Assembly (NCBI RefSeq): GCF_027595165.1
Contig: NZ_CP097291.1
Span: forward strand, 2,480,001-2,544,000
Length of the DNA stretch: 64,000 nucleotides
From: Providencia sp. PROV188
GTDB taxonomy: Bacteria; Pseudomonadota; Gammaproteobacteria; Enterobacterales; Enterobacteriaceae
Reading direction: 5' to 3'
Below are positions 52,094-60,904 of the stretch, piece after piece. Numbering within the stretch: position 1 is the first letter of the stretch; each line of letters begins with the position of its first letter. A program made the translations under genes and the position numbers. The notes under the pieces are model-generated. The model was given only the letters and a program-made list of their open reading frames with translations. It was not told the DNA's origin and did no database searches.

Positions 52094-52993
52094 ATGCAAA
52101 AGGCTAAGATGACACCATCTTCACAATTTAAAACTATCGGTATTGTCGGACACCCAAGGCACCCTGAAGCACTGGCGACCCATGAACTTATCTATCATTG
52201 GCTGATTTCAAAAAATTACCACGCAATAATTGATAAACAAGTGGCTAAGGATTTGAAATTAAAAGATGCCAATACAGGAACTTTAACAGAAATCGGTCAA
52301 CAAGCCGATTTAGTCGTTGTGGTTGGCGGCGATGGCAACATGCTTGGGGCCGCGCGAATTTTATCCCGCTATAACAATAAAGTTATTGGCGTAAACCGCG
52401 GTAACTTGGGTTTTTTAACCGACCTAGACCCCGACAATGCCCTTCAACAACTGTCCTGTGTTCTTGATGGGGAATATCATGAAGAGCAGCGCTTTTTATT
52501 AGAAGCTCAAGTAATCAAGGCAAATCAAAAAGCCCGTAAAAGTAGCGCCATCAACGAAGTGGTTCTGCACCCAGGTAAAGTCGCTCATATGATTGAGTTT
52601 GAAGTTTACATTGATGAAAAATTTGCGTTTTCACAACGCTCAGACGGCTTAATTATTGCGACCCCGACAGGCTCAACAGCCTACTCTTTATCCGCTGGGG
52701 GACCTATCCTTACACCAAATCTAGACGCTATTGTACTCGTGCCGATGTTCCCACACACCCTATCGTCTCGCCCATTAGTTATCAGCAGCGACAGCAGTAT
52801 CCGCTTAAAATTTTTACGAACCAATATTGATTATGAAGTCAGTTGTGACAGTCAAATTATGCTACCTATACAGGATGGCGAAGAGGTGATTATAAAGCGC
52901 AGCTCGAAGAGTCTGAATTTAGTTCACCCAAAAGATTACAATTATTTCAATACATTAAGTTCAAAACTCGGTTGGTCTAAAAAAACTTTTTAA
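52094..52993 (+). CDS. nadK: NAD kinase
   Basis: Phosphorylates NAD to NADP. The core contains the GGDGN motif ([14 protein letters not shown]), the glycine-rich [17 protein letters not shown] motif and [12 protein letters not shown]. 299 residues from the first ATG, which has GAGGAG 10 bases before it; a second in-frame ATG at 52109 also has a close AAGG and would give 294 residues, nearer the E. coli 292. Upstream of recN, as in E. coli. Confidence 0.96.
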   Translation: MQKAKMTPSSQFKTIGIVGHPRHPEALATHELIYHWLISKNYHAIIDKQVAKDLKLKDANTGTLTEIGQQADLVVVVGGDGNMLGAARILSRYNNKVIGVNRGNLGFLTDLDPDNALQQLSCVLDGEYHEEQRFLLEAQVIKANQKARKSSAINEVVLHPGKVAHMIEFEVYIDEKFAFSQRSDGLIIATPTGSTAYSLSAGGPILTPNLDAIVLVPMFPHTLSSRPLVISSDSSIRLKFLRTNIDYEVSCDSQIMLPIQDGEEVIIKRSSKSLNLVHPKDYNYFNTLSSKLGWSKKTF

Positions 52994-53012
52994 ATTTTTT
53001 GCACTGCCTCTT

Positions 53013-53032
53013 TACTGTATAAAAAAACAGGT
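53013..53032. promoter_or_regulatory. LexA box 1 of recN
   Basis: TACTGTATAAAAAAACAGGT has CTGT-N8-ACAG at the right spacing (CTG-N10-CAG), close to TACTGTATATATATACAGTA. Confidence 0.85.
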
Positions 53033-53034
53033 TA

Positions 53035-53054
53035 AACTGTACGAAAACACAGGT
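53035..53054. promoter_or_regulatory. LexA box 2 of recN
   Basis: AACTGTACGAAAACACAGGT is a second CTG-N10-CAG box, 22 bases (about two helical turns) from box 1. E. coli recN also carries multiple LexA boxes. Confidence 0.8.
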
Positions 53055-53078
53055 GTGTATTTAAACAGGAGAGCGCAG

Positions 53079-54740
53079 ATGCTAACCCAACTAACCATCA
53101 ATAATTTTGCTATCGTTCGTGAGTTAGAAATCGATTTTCGTAGCGGTATGACGACAATTACAGGTGAAACCGGTGCGGGTAAATCCATTGCTATCGATGC
53201 TCTTGGTTTATGTTTAGGTAACCGAGGTGAAGCCAACATGGTTCGCCCTGGTGCTCAACGTGCCGACTTATGTGCTCGCTTTTCACTGTCTGATGCTCAA
53301 ATGGCAGCAAATTGGCTCATTGAGCATCAACTTGATAATCAAAATGAATGCTTACTGCGCCGCACCATCGCAACCGATGGGCGCTCTCGAGGCTTTATTA
53401 ACGGTGTCTCCGTTCCCCTATCACAATTACGTGAACTTGGCGCATTACTGATCCAAATTCATGGTCAACATGCTCACCAGCTATTATTGGATAATAACCA
53501 TCAACAATCCCTACTTGATGCCTATGCCAATCAGCAAGAATTACTCGCTCAAATGAAGCAAACGTGGCAAAAGTGGCATGAGTCCTGTCAGCAATTAGCT
53601 GTTTTTCAAAAACAAATGCAAGAGCGTGAATCTCGCCAGCAATTGCTGGATTATCATTTAAAAGAGTTAAATGAGTTCCTACCCGTTCAAGGGGAGTTTG
53701 AGGAAATTGATCAAGAATATAAACAACTTGCTAATCACGGGCAATTTTTAACTATTGGGCAAACAACAGCACAAATTCTGACAGAAAGTGACGATGCAAA
53801 CGTTATCAGCCTTCTCAATATGGCAAAAAATGAGCTTTCAGATTTAGTCACTTTGAACCCTAAATTTTCAGGGTTATTGGATATGCTGGAAGAAGCGGCC
53901 ATCCAAGTTAGTGAAGTCAGTGATGAAATTAAACATTACTGCGATCAATATGAATTAGACCCAAATCGTTTATTCGAATTAGAGCAGCGAATTTCCAAAC
54001 AAATTAGTTTGGCACGTAAGCATCACGTCACACCTGAAGCCCTACCTGAACTTTTTCAACAATTAGTTGAAGAACAAAATCAGATAGCTAACCAAAATGA
54101 AGATTGTGAAGCTTTAAATGCGCAGGTCATTGCTGACCACCAAAAAGCGTTAGAATGTGCAGAACGTTTACATCATGTACGTCTGCATTATGCACAAGAG
54201 CTCAGCCAGCTAATTACCAGCAGTATGCACCAACTTTCAATGCCTCATGGCCTCTTCACGATTGATGTAAAATTTGTTCCTGAACATTTACAAATTGATG
54301 GTGCCTGCAAAGTCGAATTCAATGTCACCACTAACCCAGGACAGCCACATCAAGCATTAGCGAAAGTCGCATCAGGTGGTGAGTTATCTCGCATCGCTTT
54401 AGCCATTCAAGTGATCACCGCGAAAAAAATGGATACTCCAGCTTTAATTTTTGATGAAGTGGACGTGGGGATCAGTGGTCCAACCGCCGCTATCGTCGGG
54501 AAATTACTCCGTGAACTTGGTGAGTCCACCCAAGTTATGTGTGTAACTCACTTGCCTCAAGTTGCAGGCTGCGGTCATCACCATTTTTATGTTAGTAAAG
54601 AAACGAACGGTGTGGAAACCGAGACTCATATGCAGTTACTGGATAAAAAATCTAGATTACAAGAACTTGCACGGTTACTCGCTGGTTCAGAGGTAACAAA
54701 AAATACATTGGCTAATGCAAAAGAGTTGCTCGCAGCTTAA
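53079..54740 (+). CDS. recN: DNA repair protein RecN
   Basis: SMC-like ATPase for double-strand-break repair, strongly SOS-induced. The start [20 protein letters not shown], behind CAGGAGAG, gives 553 residues, the E. coli length; an upstream in-frame start is not conserved. Walker A is [13 protein letters not shown] long coiled-coil region spans about 170-370. The C-terminal signature and Walker B are [15 protein letters not shown] and [13 protein letters not shown]. Two LexA boxes precede the gene. Confidence 0.97.
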   Translation: MLTQLTINNFAIVRELEIDFRSGMTTITGETGAGKSIAIDALGLCLGNRGEANMVRPGAQRADLCARFSLSDAQMAANWLIEHQLDNQNECLLRRTIATDGRSRGFINGVSVPLSQLRELGALLIQIHGQHAHQLLLDNNHQQSLLDAYANQQELLAQMKQTWQKWHESCQQLAVFQKQMQERESRQQLLDYHLKELNEFLPVQGEFEEIDQEYKQLANHGQFLTIGQTTAQILTESDDANVISLLNMAKNELSDLVTLNPKFSGLLDMLEEAAIQVSEVSDEIKHYCDQYELDPNRLFELEQRISKQISLARKHHVTPEALPELFQQLVEEQNQIANQNEDCEALNAQVIADHQKALECAERLHHVRLHYAQELSQLITSSMHQLSMPHGLFTIDVKFVPEHLQIDGACKVEFNVTTNPGQPHQALAKVASGGELSRIALAIQVITAKKMDTPALIFDEVDVGISGPTAAIVGKLLRELGESTQVMCVTHLPQVAGCGHHHFYVSKETNGVETETHMQLLDKKSRLQELARLLAGSEVTKNTLANAKELLAA

Positions 54741-54852
54741 ATTTCGACAACTTTTTTTATCTCCTGTTGTCTTAGAGTCGATCTGGAAGGTTTTAAATTG
54801 TATCAATGTCGATTATCATTGATGTTCTGACTCCAAAAGGAATGAGATATCC

Positions 54853-55245
54853 ATGCGTTATAAATTGTTAACTGCTGCAGCACTATCATTCGCATTAATG
54901 TCCACGGGCTGTTCAATGATGGAACGTCTTGTCTATCATCCGGATATTAACCAAGGTAACTACCTAACGGCGAAAGATGTTGCGAAGATTAAAAAAGGAA
55001 TGACACAGCAACAGGTTGCTTATGCTTTAGGCACGCCAATGATGACTGACCCGTTTGGTTCTCAGACTTGGTTTTATGTTTTCCGCCAAGAGCTGGGGCA
55101 TGACCCAGTGAAGCAAGAAACATTGACGCTGACGTTTGATCGCAACGGTATCCTGACAGATATCAAAAACGAAAAAAACCTTGAAGCACAACAAGCCATG
55201 GAAGCTGGTGAAGTTAAAGCATCAGAACCAAAAGCAGCGGAATAA
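54853..55245 (+). CDS. bamE: Outer membrane protein assembly factor BamE
   Basis: Lipoprotein of the Bam complex (SmpA). 130 residues with a lipobox ending LMSTGC (Cys20), then the SmpA/OmlA fold: [40 protein letters not shown] and [14 protein letters not shown]. The C-terminal tail is Ala/Glu/Lys-rich and longer than in E. coli (113 residues). It follows recN in the usual order. Confidence 0.96.
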   Translation: MRYKLLTAAALSFALMSTGCSMMERLVYHPDINQGNYLTAKDVAKIKKGMTQQQVAYALGTPMMTDPFGSQTWFYVFRQELGHDPVKQETLTLTFDRNGILTDIKNEKNLEAQQAMEAGEVKASEPKAAE

Positions 55246-55291
55246 CACCCTATATAGCGTAATGCTTGAGCGTGTATAACTTGAGTATATA

Positions 55292-55340
55292 AGTAACTAC
55301 CTGCCCAATTATATGATGGGATAACAAACAGGTAGTTACT
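55292..55340 (+). terminator. Hairpin after bamE
   Basis: AGTAACTACCTG (55292-55303) pairs with CAGGTAGTTACT (55329-55340), and is followed by a T-rich but interrupted tract. Probable bamE transcript end. Confidence 0.65.
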
Positions 55341-55458
55341 TTAGTGCTTTTATTTATCCCTTTATAGCTTCTCGCCAATACTCCTCTACGTTCTAGCCTA
55401 TCAATCGACGCATCCATCGCACCCGCAAAGAAAAAACCTATATATTTGAAACAAAAAA

Positions 55459-55477
55459 ACCGAGCTTTCACTCGGCT
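55459..55477 (-). terminator. Terminator after rnfH
   Basis: On the minus strand CCGAG and CTCGG pair around a 6-base loop, followed by a run of seven T (the A-run at 55453-55459). Located 34 bases after the rnfH stop. Confidence 0.8.
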
Positions 55478-55511
55478 TCATATCATATAGATACGTTCAC
55501 TACGCAATATC

Positions 55512-55805
55512 TTATTTATTATTCTCTTTCGATTTTTCAGCTCGCTTGCGGCGTAACTCTTTCGGGTCGGCAATCAATGGGCGATAAATTTCGATTCTAT
55601 CCCCTTCTTGAACGACATCACCCAATTTCGCAGGCCGACTATAAATGCCCACTTTATTTTTCTTTAAATCGATATCTGAACGCAACGTTAAAATACCCGA
55701 TGCAATAATTGCATCTTCAATCGTGGTTCCTTCTGCAACTTTTACAGGAAGCAAAAATTGCTTTTCAGGTAATGCGTAAGTCACTTCAATATTGATGTCA
55801 GACAC
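55512..55805 (-). CDS. rnfH: RnfH/RatB family protein
   Basis: Small ubiquitin-like-fold protein of about 97 residues, always next to ratA; its function is not well established. Motifs [33 protein letters not shown] and the C-terminal [20 protein letters not shown] are as in E. coli YfjF. A GTG start (55803-55805) is chosen because the family begins here and the GTG overlaps the ratA stop (GTGTCTGA), indicating coupled translation; the longer open frame is the ratA overlap. Confidence 0.92.
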   Translation of the reverse strand: MSDINIEVTYALPEKQFLLPVKVAEGTTIEDAIIASGILTLRSDIDLKKNKVGIYSRPAKLGDVVQEGDRIEIYRPLIADPKELRRKRAEKSKENNK

Positions 55806-56232
55806 GGTAAACGACCTTAGCACGAGATGTAAATGCTTGAACCATATTGTTGGCCAGCTCTTTGAATATTTTACCGAATGCCAACTCAATCAGCTTATTC
55901 GTAAATTCAAAATCAAGATGAAACTCAATTTTACAGGCGTCAGCACTCAAAGGAATAAACTGCCATCCCCCAGATAGAGTTCTAAAAGGACCTTCAACTA
56001 ACTGCATTTGGATACGTTTATTATCTTCCAGCGCATTTTTAGTAATGAAGGTTTTGCTAATTCCCGCCTTTGAAACCTCAACTGATGCCGTCATTTCTTC
56101 TGAATTTTGGCTAATGATTCGGCTTCCAACGCATCCTGGTAAAAAACTTGGATATGAAATCACATCATTCACAAGTTTATACATTTGTTCTGCGCTAAAA
56201 GGGACTAACGCAGAGCGACTAATCTGTGGCAT
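55798..56232 (-). CDS. ratA: Type II toxin-like ribosome association protein RatA
   Basis: START-like (polyketide cyclase fold) protein. In E. coli it binds 50S subunits and blocks 70S formation; homologues are coenzyme Q-binding COQ10-like proteins. The start [18 protein letters not shown] gives 144 residues. Conserved stretches are [42 protein letters not shown] and MVQAFTSRA. Divergent from smpB and coupled to rnfH by an 8-base overlap. Confidence 0.93.
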   Translation of the reverse strand: MPQISRSALVPFSAEQMYKLVNDVISYPSFLPGCVGSRIISQNSEEMTASVEVSKAGISKTFITKNALEDNKRIQMQLVEGPFRTLSGGWQFIPLSADACKIEFHLDFEFTNKLIELAFGKIFKELANNMVQAFTSRAKVVYRV

Positions 56233-56385
56233 ATCAATTCCTATCCCCAAAAACTGCGCATATAATAGCACCATTGATGGGTTACTCAAAAAACAAAACC
56301 CGTGCAGGGCAAGAAATGCACAATCGCAAAAATATCAGTGTTGAACGATTTCATTCAACGCATCTTAACGTATAATGAATGAACT

Positions 56386-56868
56386 ATGACAAAGAAAAAA
56401 CCATATAAACCCGGTTCAGCAACAATTGCTATGAACAAACGTGCTCGCCACGAATATTCTATCGAAGAGGAGTTCGAGGCGGGTTTATCCCTACAGGGTT
56501 GGGAAGTTAAATCATTACGTGCGGGCAAAGCCAACATTGGCGATAGCTACGTTTTACTGCGCGATGGTGAAGCCTATCTGTTTGGTGCCAACTTTACACC
56601 ACTGACAGTCGCATCATCCCATGTTGTCTGCGACCCAACCCGCAGTAGAAAACTACTTCTTAATCAACGTGAATTAGATACCCTTTACGGTAAAGTTAAC
56701 CGCGAAGGCTATACTGTCATCGCTCTTTCCTTATATTGGAAAAACGCGTGGTGCAAAGTAAAAATTGGCGTCGCCAAAGGTAAAAAAGCCCACGACAAGC
56801 GTTCTGATATCAAAGATAGAGAGTGGCAATTAGATAAAGCACGTATAATGAAACATTCTAATCGCTAA
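56386..56868 (+). CDS. smpB: SsrA-binding protein SmpB
   Basis: Partner of tmRNA in trans-translation. The 160-residue beta-barrel protein has [37 protein letters not shown] and a basic C-terminal tail ([20 protein letters not shown]) that enters the decoding centre. It is 47 bases upstream of ssrA, the usual order. Confidence 0.98.
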   Translation: MTKKKPYKPGSATIAMNKRARHEYSIEEEFEAGLSLQGWEVKSLRAGKANIGDSYVLLRDGEAYLFGANFTPLTVASSHVVCDPTRSRKLLLNQRELDTLYGKVNREGYTVIALSLYWKNAWCKVKIGVAKGKKAHDKRSDIKDREWQLDKARIMKHSNR

Positions 56869-56915
56869 GTCCTAGCTTTATAGAGTTATTTTCTGTTATA
56901 CTGCACTCACAACTT

Positions 56916-57279
56916 GGGGCTGATTCTGGATTCGACGGGATTTGCGAAACCCAAGGTGCATGCCGAGGGGCGGTTGGCCTCGTAAAAAGCCGCAAAAAAA
57001 TAGTCGCAAACGACGAAAACTACGCACTAGCAGCTTAATAACCTGCTTAGAGCCTTCTCTCCCTAGCCTCCGCTCTTAGGACGGGGATCAAGAGAAGTCA
57101 AACCCAAAAGAGATCGCGTGGATACCTTGCCTGGGGTTGAAGCGTTAAACTTAATCAGGATAGTTTGTTGGTGGCGTGTCTGTCCGCAGCTGGCAAATGA
57201 AATTAAAGACTAGACTAAGCATGTAGTACCGAGGATGTAGAAATTTCGGACGCGGGTTCAACTCCCGCCAGCTCCACCA
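56916..57279 (+). ncRNA. ssrA: Transfer-messenger RNA (tmRNA)
   Basis: Rescues stalled ribosomes. The 5' end GGGGCTGATTCTGGATTCGA and 3' end GGGTTCAACTCCCGCCAGCT then CCACCA form the tRNA-Ala-like domain. The tag frame at 57006-57038 encodes ANDENYALAA followed by TAA, the enterobacterial tag. Almost identical to E. coli ssrA along its length. The 3' end is the attachment site of the element that follows. Confidence 0.99.
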
Positions 57280-57311
57280 AATTATCTTCTAAGGACGTCC
57301 AAAGAAGACTG

Positions 57312-57347
57312 AAAAGCCCGCTAACTCAATGAGTTGCGGGCTTTTTT
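57312..57347 (+). terminator. Terminator after ssrA
   Basis: AAAAGCCCGC (57312-57321) pairs with GCGGGCTTTT (57336-57345), with an inner AACTC/GAGTT pair and a T-run at the end. It lies inside the element side of the junction, between ssrA and int. Confidence 0.9.
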
Positions 57348-57391
57348 ATGTCCTGCGCAGTCTGATGTCACCTAATTAAATCCAATCATCT

Positions 57392-57442
57392 TAGGCACCT
57401 TGATAGGCACCTCGTTAACCTTTATAGTTTTTGAGGTGCCTA
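57392..57442. repeat. Three TAGGCACC repeats before the integrase
   Basis: TAGGCACC occurs at 57392-57399 and 57404-57411, and as its inverse GGTGCCTA at 57435-57442, just before the int start at 57463. They could be arm-type integrase sites or an operator for autorepression; this is inferred from position. Confidence 0.5.
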
Positions 57443-57462
57443 AAAACAATGGAACATCAAAA

Positions 57463-58704
57463 ATGGCAAGACAAACCAAACCCTTATCCGCAAAAGAGAT
57501 CGATGCAGCAAAGCCAAAACAGAGTGATTATGTTCTCTATGATGGCGATGGGCTAGAGCTATTGGTTAAATCCAATGGCAGCAAGTTGTGGTCATTTCGC
57601 TACATTCGCCCTCTCACTAAGAAACGAGCTAAAAAGAGCCTTGGTTCTTACCCTGCCGTCAGTCTTGCTGATGCACGGAGTTACCGCCTTGAAGCAAGAA
57701 CACTACTCGCTAAGCAGATAGACCCACAAGATCACCATAAAGAGCAAGTCCGTAACACCTTAGAAGCTAAGGCCAATACCTTTCAACTTGTCGCTGAACG
57801 TTGGTGGGAAGTGAAGAAGTCCACTGTAACCGAAGATTATGGTAATGATATCTGGCGTTCACTTGAACGAGATGTATTTCCCGCTATTGGCGATATCAGC
57901 GTAACCGATATCAAAGCGCATATATTGGTCCAAGCAATACAACCGGTTCAAGCTAGAGGTGCGCTAGAAACGGTTCGTCGCCTATGTCAGCGTATCAACG
58001 AAGTGATGATCTATGCTCAAAATACTGGCTTAATTGATGCTGTACCTAGTATCAATATTGGCAAAGCTTTTGAAAAGCCCAAGAAAAAGAATATGCCAAG
58101 TATTCCCCCTGATCAGCTACCAAAGCTCATGCAGACAATGCGAACCGCTAGTATTAGCCTATCTACCCGATGCTTGTTTATGTGGCAGCTCCTCACGATA
58201 TCCCGCCCTGTCGAAGCCGCTGAAGCCCGTTGGGATGAAATCAACTTTGAAACCAAGGAATGGAAGATACCCGCTGCTAGAATGAAGATGAACCGCGAAC
58301 ATACAGTTCCGTTATCTGACGCTGCTTTAGCTATTTTAGAACTAATGAAACCATTAAATGGTAATCGTGAGTTTATCTTTCCTAGCCGTATTAAGCCCAC
58401 CCAGCCAATGAATAGCCAAACCGTCAATGCGGCATTAAAACGTGCCGGATTCGGTGGTGTATTGGTTTCTCACGGCCTACGCTCAATTGCCAGCACAGCA
58501 CTCAATGAGCAAGGCTTTCCACCCGATGTGATTGAAGCCGCCCTAGCCCACGTAGATAAAAATGAAGTTAGACGTGCCTATAACCGTAGTGATTATCTAG
58601 AGCAAAGACGCCCTATGATGCAATGGTGGGCTGATTTTATTGAGGAGGCAGATAGGGGGAGTATTATTGAAGGCGGGATTAGAGGGATATCGCTAGTTGG
58701 GTAA
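57463..58704 (+). CDS. Tyrosine recombinase / P4-type integrase
   Basis: 413-residue phage-type integrase starting MARQTKPLSAKEIDAAKP. The N-terminal DUF4102-type arm-binding domain (YDGDGLELLVKSNGSKLWSF, LGSYPAVSLADAR) and a SAM-like core-binding domain (about 105-200) come first. The catalytic domain has Arg248 (TISRPVEAAE), His337-x-x-Arg340 (HGLRSIAST), His363 and Tyr373 (RRAYNRSDY). All catalytic residues are present, so it may be active. Located at the ssrA 3' end; it should integrate by recombination there. A hairpin follows at 58711-58734. Confidence 0.93.
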   Translation: MARQTKPLSAKEIDAAKPKQSDYVLYDGDGLELLVKSNGSKLWSFRYIRPLTKKRAKKSLGSYPAVSLADARSYRLEARTLLAKQIDPQDHHKEQVRNTLEAKANTFQLVAERWWEVKKSTVTEDYGNDIWRSLERDVFPAIGDISVTDIKAHILVQAIQPVQARGALETVRRLCQRINEVMIYAQNTGLIDAVPSINIGKAFEKPKKKNMPSIPPDQLPKLMQTMRTASISLSTRCLFMWQLLTISRPVEAAEARWDEINFETKEWKIPAARMKMNREHTVPLSDAALAILELMKPLNGNREFIFPSRIKPTQPMNSQTVNAALKRAGFGGVLVSHGLRSIASTALNEQGFPPDVIEAALAHVDKNEVRRAYNRSDYLEQRRPMMQWWADFIEEADRGSIIEGGIRGISLVG

Positions 58705-58710
58705 CATGTG

Positions 58711-58734
58711 TACCAGCTCTAATCTGAGCTGGTA
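58711..58734. terminator. Hairpin after the integrase gene
   Basis: TACCAGCTC (58711-58719) pairs with GAGCTGGTA (58726-58734). There is no T-run. It may end the int transcript; termination strength is doubtful. Confidence 0.45.
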
Positions 58735-58889
58735 CTATAACTGCACTTAGCTGTATATCATCTAGATGTCGGTTCTGTGCCAAAAACGGACATACTGACA
58801 TTTGCGCACGTCCTCTATGCTACAGTTGCTTCACTCAATGATTGTGACCTACTGATTTAGTAGGTTAATGATTCTGAAACGATAAATAT

Positions 58890-59444
58890 TTAGTTATCAA
58901 GTATAAAGCTGAATCGTTTTATAACCATTAAAAAAGTTATCACGGTAATGAAAAAAGCCGCGTAAGCTATGAAACTGAGCATGAAGGCGGGAATTGAGAA
59001 ATATAGTAACGCGAGGGTTTCTTTTTTCTCAGGGAAAAAAGAAATGATAACAGATGCGATAACTAATATCACAGATGTTAATATTGCGTATGCTACATTA
59101 TGGCATAATTGCTCATATACTTTTTTATTAGTCTCCAACGCTGGTAGGTTAGTTGTTGGTTTTTTGTTTTCTATAATGTCCGATATTTTAAAAATGGTTT
59201 TTTGCTTTTGGTCATATATCATGATAACGGCACTCATGAGCAAGGCTGTCGTGATAGCTCCAAAATTTACAAAAACTGCTGCAATTGATGGCTTCATTGT
59301 CCCATAAAGTATACAAATGAAAACGGATATTATCCCTGGTAGGAAAAAGTGAATAAATATATCTTGCCGTAATGTCACTCCTCTTTGATCCGTCATGGTT
59401 CTGTAATGTTTTAGGAGTACCTGCCATATATTTATTTTGTTCAT
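58890..59444 (-). CDS. Unknown membrane protein, second gene of a two-gene operon
   Basis: I do not recognise a family. 184 residues, with two hydrophobic helices near the N terminus (FFLPGIISVFICILYG and a following INFGAITTALLMSAVIMIY-like stretch, residues about 30-75). A short soluble loop (about 76-105) and two C-terminal helices follow (AYAILTSVILVIASVIISFF and LYFSIPAFMLSFIAYAAFFI), giving about four membrane spans. The ATG overlaps the stop of the upstream 310-residue gene in ATGA, so the two proteins are probably made together. In a mobile element next to a retron, a membrane-acting effector or sensor of a defence pair is a reasonable hypothesis, not a finding. Confidence 0.78.
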   Translation of the reverse strand: MNKINIWQVLLKHYRTMTDQRGVTLRQDIFIHFFLPGIISVFICILYGTMKPSIAAVFVNFGAITTALLMSAVIMIYDQKQKTIFKISDIIENKKPTTNLPALETNKKVYEQLCHNVAYAILTSVILVIASVIISFFPEKKETLALLYFSIPAFMLSFIAYAAFFITVITFLMVIKRFSFILDN

Positions 59445-60373
59445 ATGCAAACCCCTTTGTTTCCGTTATGGATCTCTAACAGTATATCATTAGTCAATGA
59501 GTGTGCCACGCCATGAAGTGCTTTTAATTCAGGGATACCAGTAGAAGCATTAATTTTGAGTGTACTATCATCCAATTCAATAGAAATTCCCTTTTTGATA
59601 ATAGTGTCATATTTGAAAACAACGGTTCTGTTACCTAATTGTAGAGTAACCTTTATTTCTTCACATTTATCTTCAATAACTTCAATTACATTAGATATTT
59701 TTTTACTTTGTAAGTCTCTAAAACTCCCCATATATCCTTGGTTATATTTTATGACTAAATCAGTTTTAACATTGGTTTTATTGGTACCAAAGGAGTCAGC
59801 TATATCGCTTGGAGCTTCATATCCAAGAGCTCTGATTTGTTTTACTTCAGAGTCAAGAATGTACTGCGGGATTTTCTTATGGCAAAGAGGATTTATTCTC
59901 GCTTCAAGTTGATATTTTTTCTTAAAGTACTCGACTAAGGCATCTGATATCGTTCCTTTAGCGCTAACGTTATCTGAAGAATGGAAAGCTATAATGCCTT
60001 CTTCTAAAGAATCAGGTAGATAAATAAGAACATAGCGTTCTCTTAAAGTGACGTCATCGACTTTAGTCGTATACTGAGTGGTTTTTAGTTTGATGTCCTT
60101 TATTTCACTACTCTCGCCATATTTGCCGACTTTTATATAGCCATGAATTAAGCCTTTAGTATCATTAAATGTTAGTTTTTTATGACGTTCCAAAGATATT
60201 TTTGTTTTAGACACCCCGTATTCTATTGGGGTATCTTTATGTGATGTTAAATATTCTTTAAGTATTTCATAAGCTGTTTTTTTATTGCTCAGCCCCAGTG
60301 CTCCAAGTTGCTTACTTTGCCTGCTACCTTTATGAGTGAGAATTCTGAAAGAATAAAAATTAATGCTGTGCAT
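59441..60373 (-). CDS. Unknown soluble protein, first gene of a two-gene operon
   Basis: 310 residues, no signal peptide or membrane helix, family not recognised. It starts MHSINFYSFRILTHKGSRQS (ATG; a TTG two codons earlier is possible). The middle part, YVLIYLPDSLEEGIIAFHSS with SDALVEYFKKKYQLEARINP, alternates strands and helices. The C-terminal part is beta-rich (VTLQLGNRTVVFKYDTIIKK, ISIELDDSTLKINASTG). No Walker, nuclease or helix-turn-helix motif is visible. Translationally coupled to the membrane protein gene. An extended -10 promoter lies about 85 bases upstream. It could be the cytosolic sensor or trigger of a two-component defence module; Kiwa was considered and not supported. Confidence 0.8.
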   Translation of the reverse strand: MHSINFYSFRILTHKGSRQSKQLGALGLSNKKTAYEILKEYLTSHKDTPIEYGVSKTKISLERHKKLTFNDTKGLIHGYIKVGKYGESSEIKDIKLKTTQYTTKVDDVTLRERYVLIYLPDSLEEGIIAFHSSDNVSAKGTISDALVEYFKKKYQLEARINPLCHKKIPQYILDSEVKQIRALGYEAPSDIADSFGTNKTNVKTDLVIKYNQGYMGSFRDLQSKKISNVIEVIEDKCEEIKVTLQLGNRTVVFKYDTIIKKGISIELDDSTLKINASTGIPELKALHGVAHSLTNDILLEIHNGNKGVCI

Positions 60374-60904
60374 AAACAAATAACCTTTTCTTGAAAATAT
60401 TAGAAGTTATTAGAGACTTTTGGAGCTGTCAGAGCAAAAGAAAATGCTACTGCCTAGATTATATCATCCAAGTGATTAGTGTTATCAATGAAATTGCTTT
60501 AGAGAATATTACACCATAATATTTTGGCGTAAAGTTAAGGGGGGGGAAAGATCCTGAATTTTTAAAAAATAGTTAAAGTCATTCAGTATGTCGACTGTGA
60601 TTTAGGCCATAGAGCCGCTACTCAGAACAGCTTTATTATTGCGTTATTTTTGCTCACCTTAAGTAGAGAAAATATTTTAAGGAGGTAATTTTGGGAGAGT
60701 AGATAGCCAAAGTTGGCCAGTTTAGCAGTTGTGTTAATTTCTGCTTGTACTCAAACCAGCCCCTTCAGTTCTATTTATGATTAGTTTAGTGCCAAAATCG
60801 GGCTGATATTTTCCTATTCGACCGCATTCGGTAAAACCCGCAATTTACCAGAAATCAAAACATTACCAGTATCTGGATTTGATATCTATCTGCTATAAGC
60901 GAGA
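60374..60904. other. 531-base non-coding gap between retron RT and two-gene operon
   Basis: No open frame of substance on either strand. It holds the promoter of the downstream operon (60458-60488), an eight-G run near 60540, and an isolated Shine-Dalgarno-like AAGGAGG at 60680 that leads nowhere. No terminator for the reverse transcriptase gene is obvious. Confidence 0.6.
60458..60488 (-). promoter_or_regulatory. Candidate extended -10 promoter of the two-gene operon
   Basis: On the minus strand a perfect TATAAT (60458-60463) is preceded by TGA, an extended -10. TTGATA (60483-60488) is 19 bases further upstream, a loose -35. It lies 85 bases before the 310-residue gene, indicating the operon can be transcribed independently of the retron. 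Confidence 0.55.

Noticed and set aside
58890..60373. Two-gene operon as a Kiwa system (kwaA membrane protein, kwaB)
   Set aside because: Sizes are similar, but the gene order is reversed and I see no sequence feature of KwaB in the 310-residue protein. Left unassigned.
60674..60702. Strong Shine-Dalgarno-like AAGGAGG followed by TTG on the plus strand
   Set aside because: The reading frame stops after three codons (TTG GGA GAG TAG), so no gene follows.
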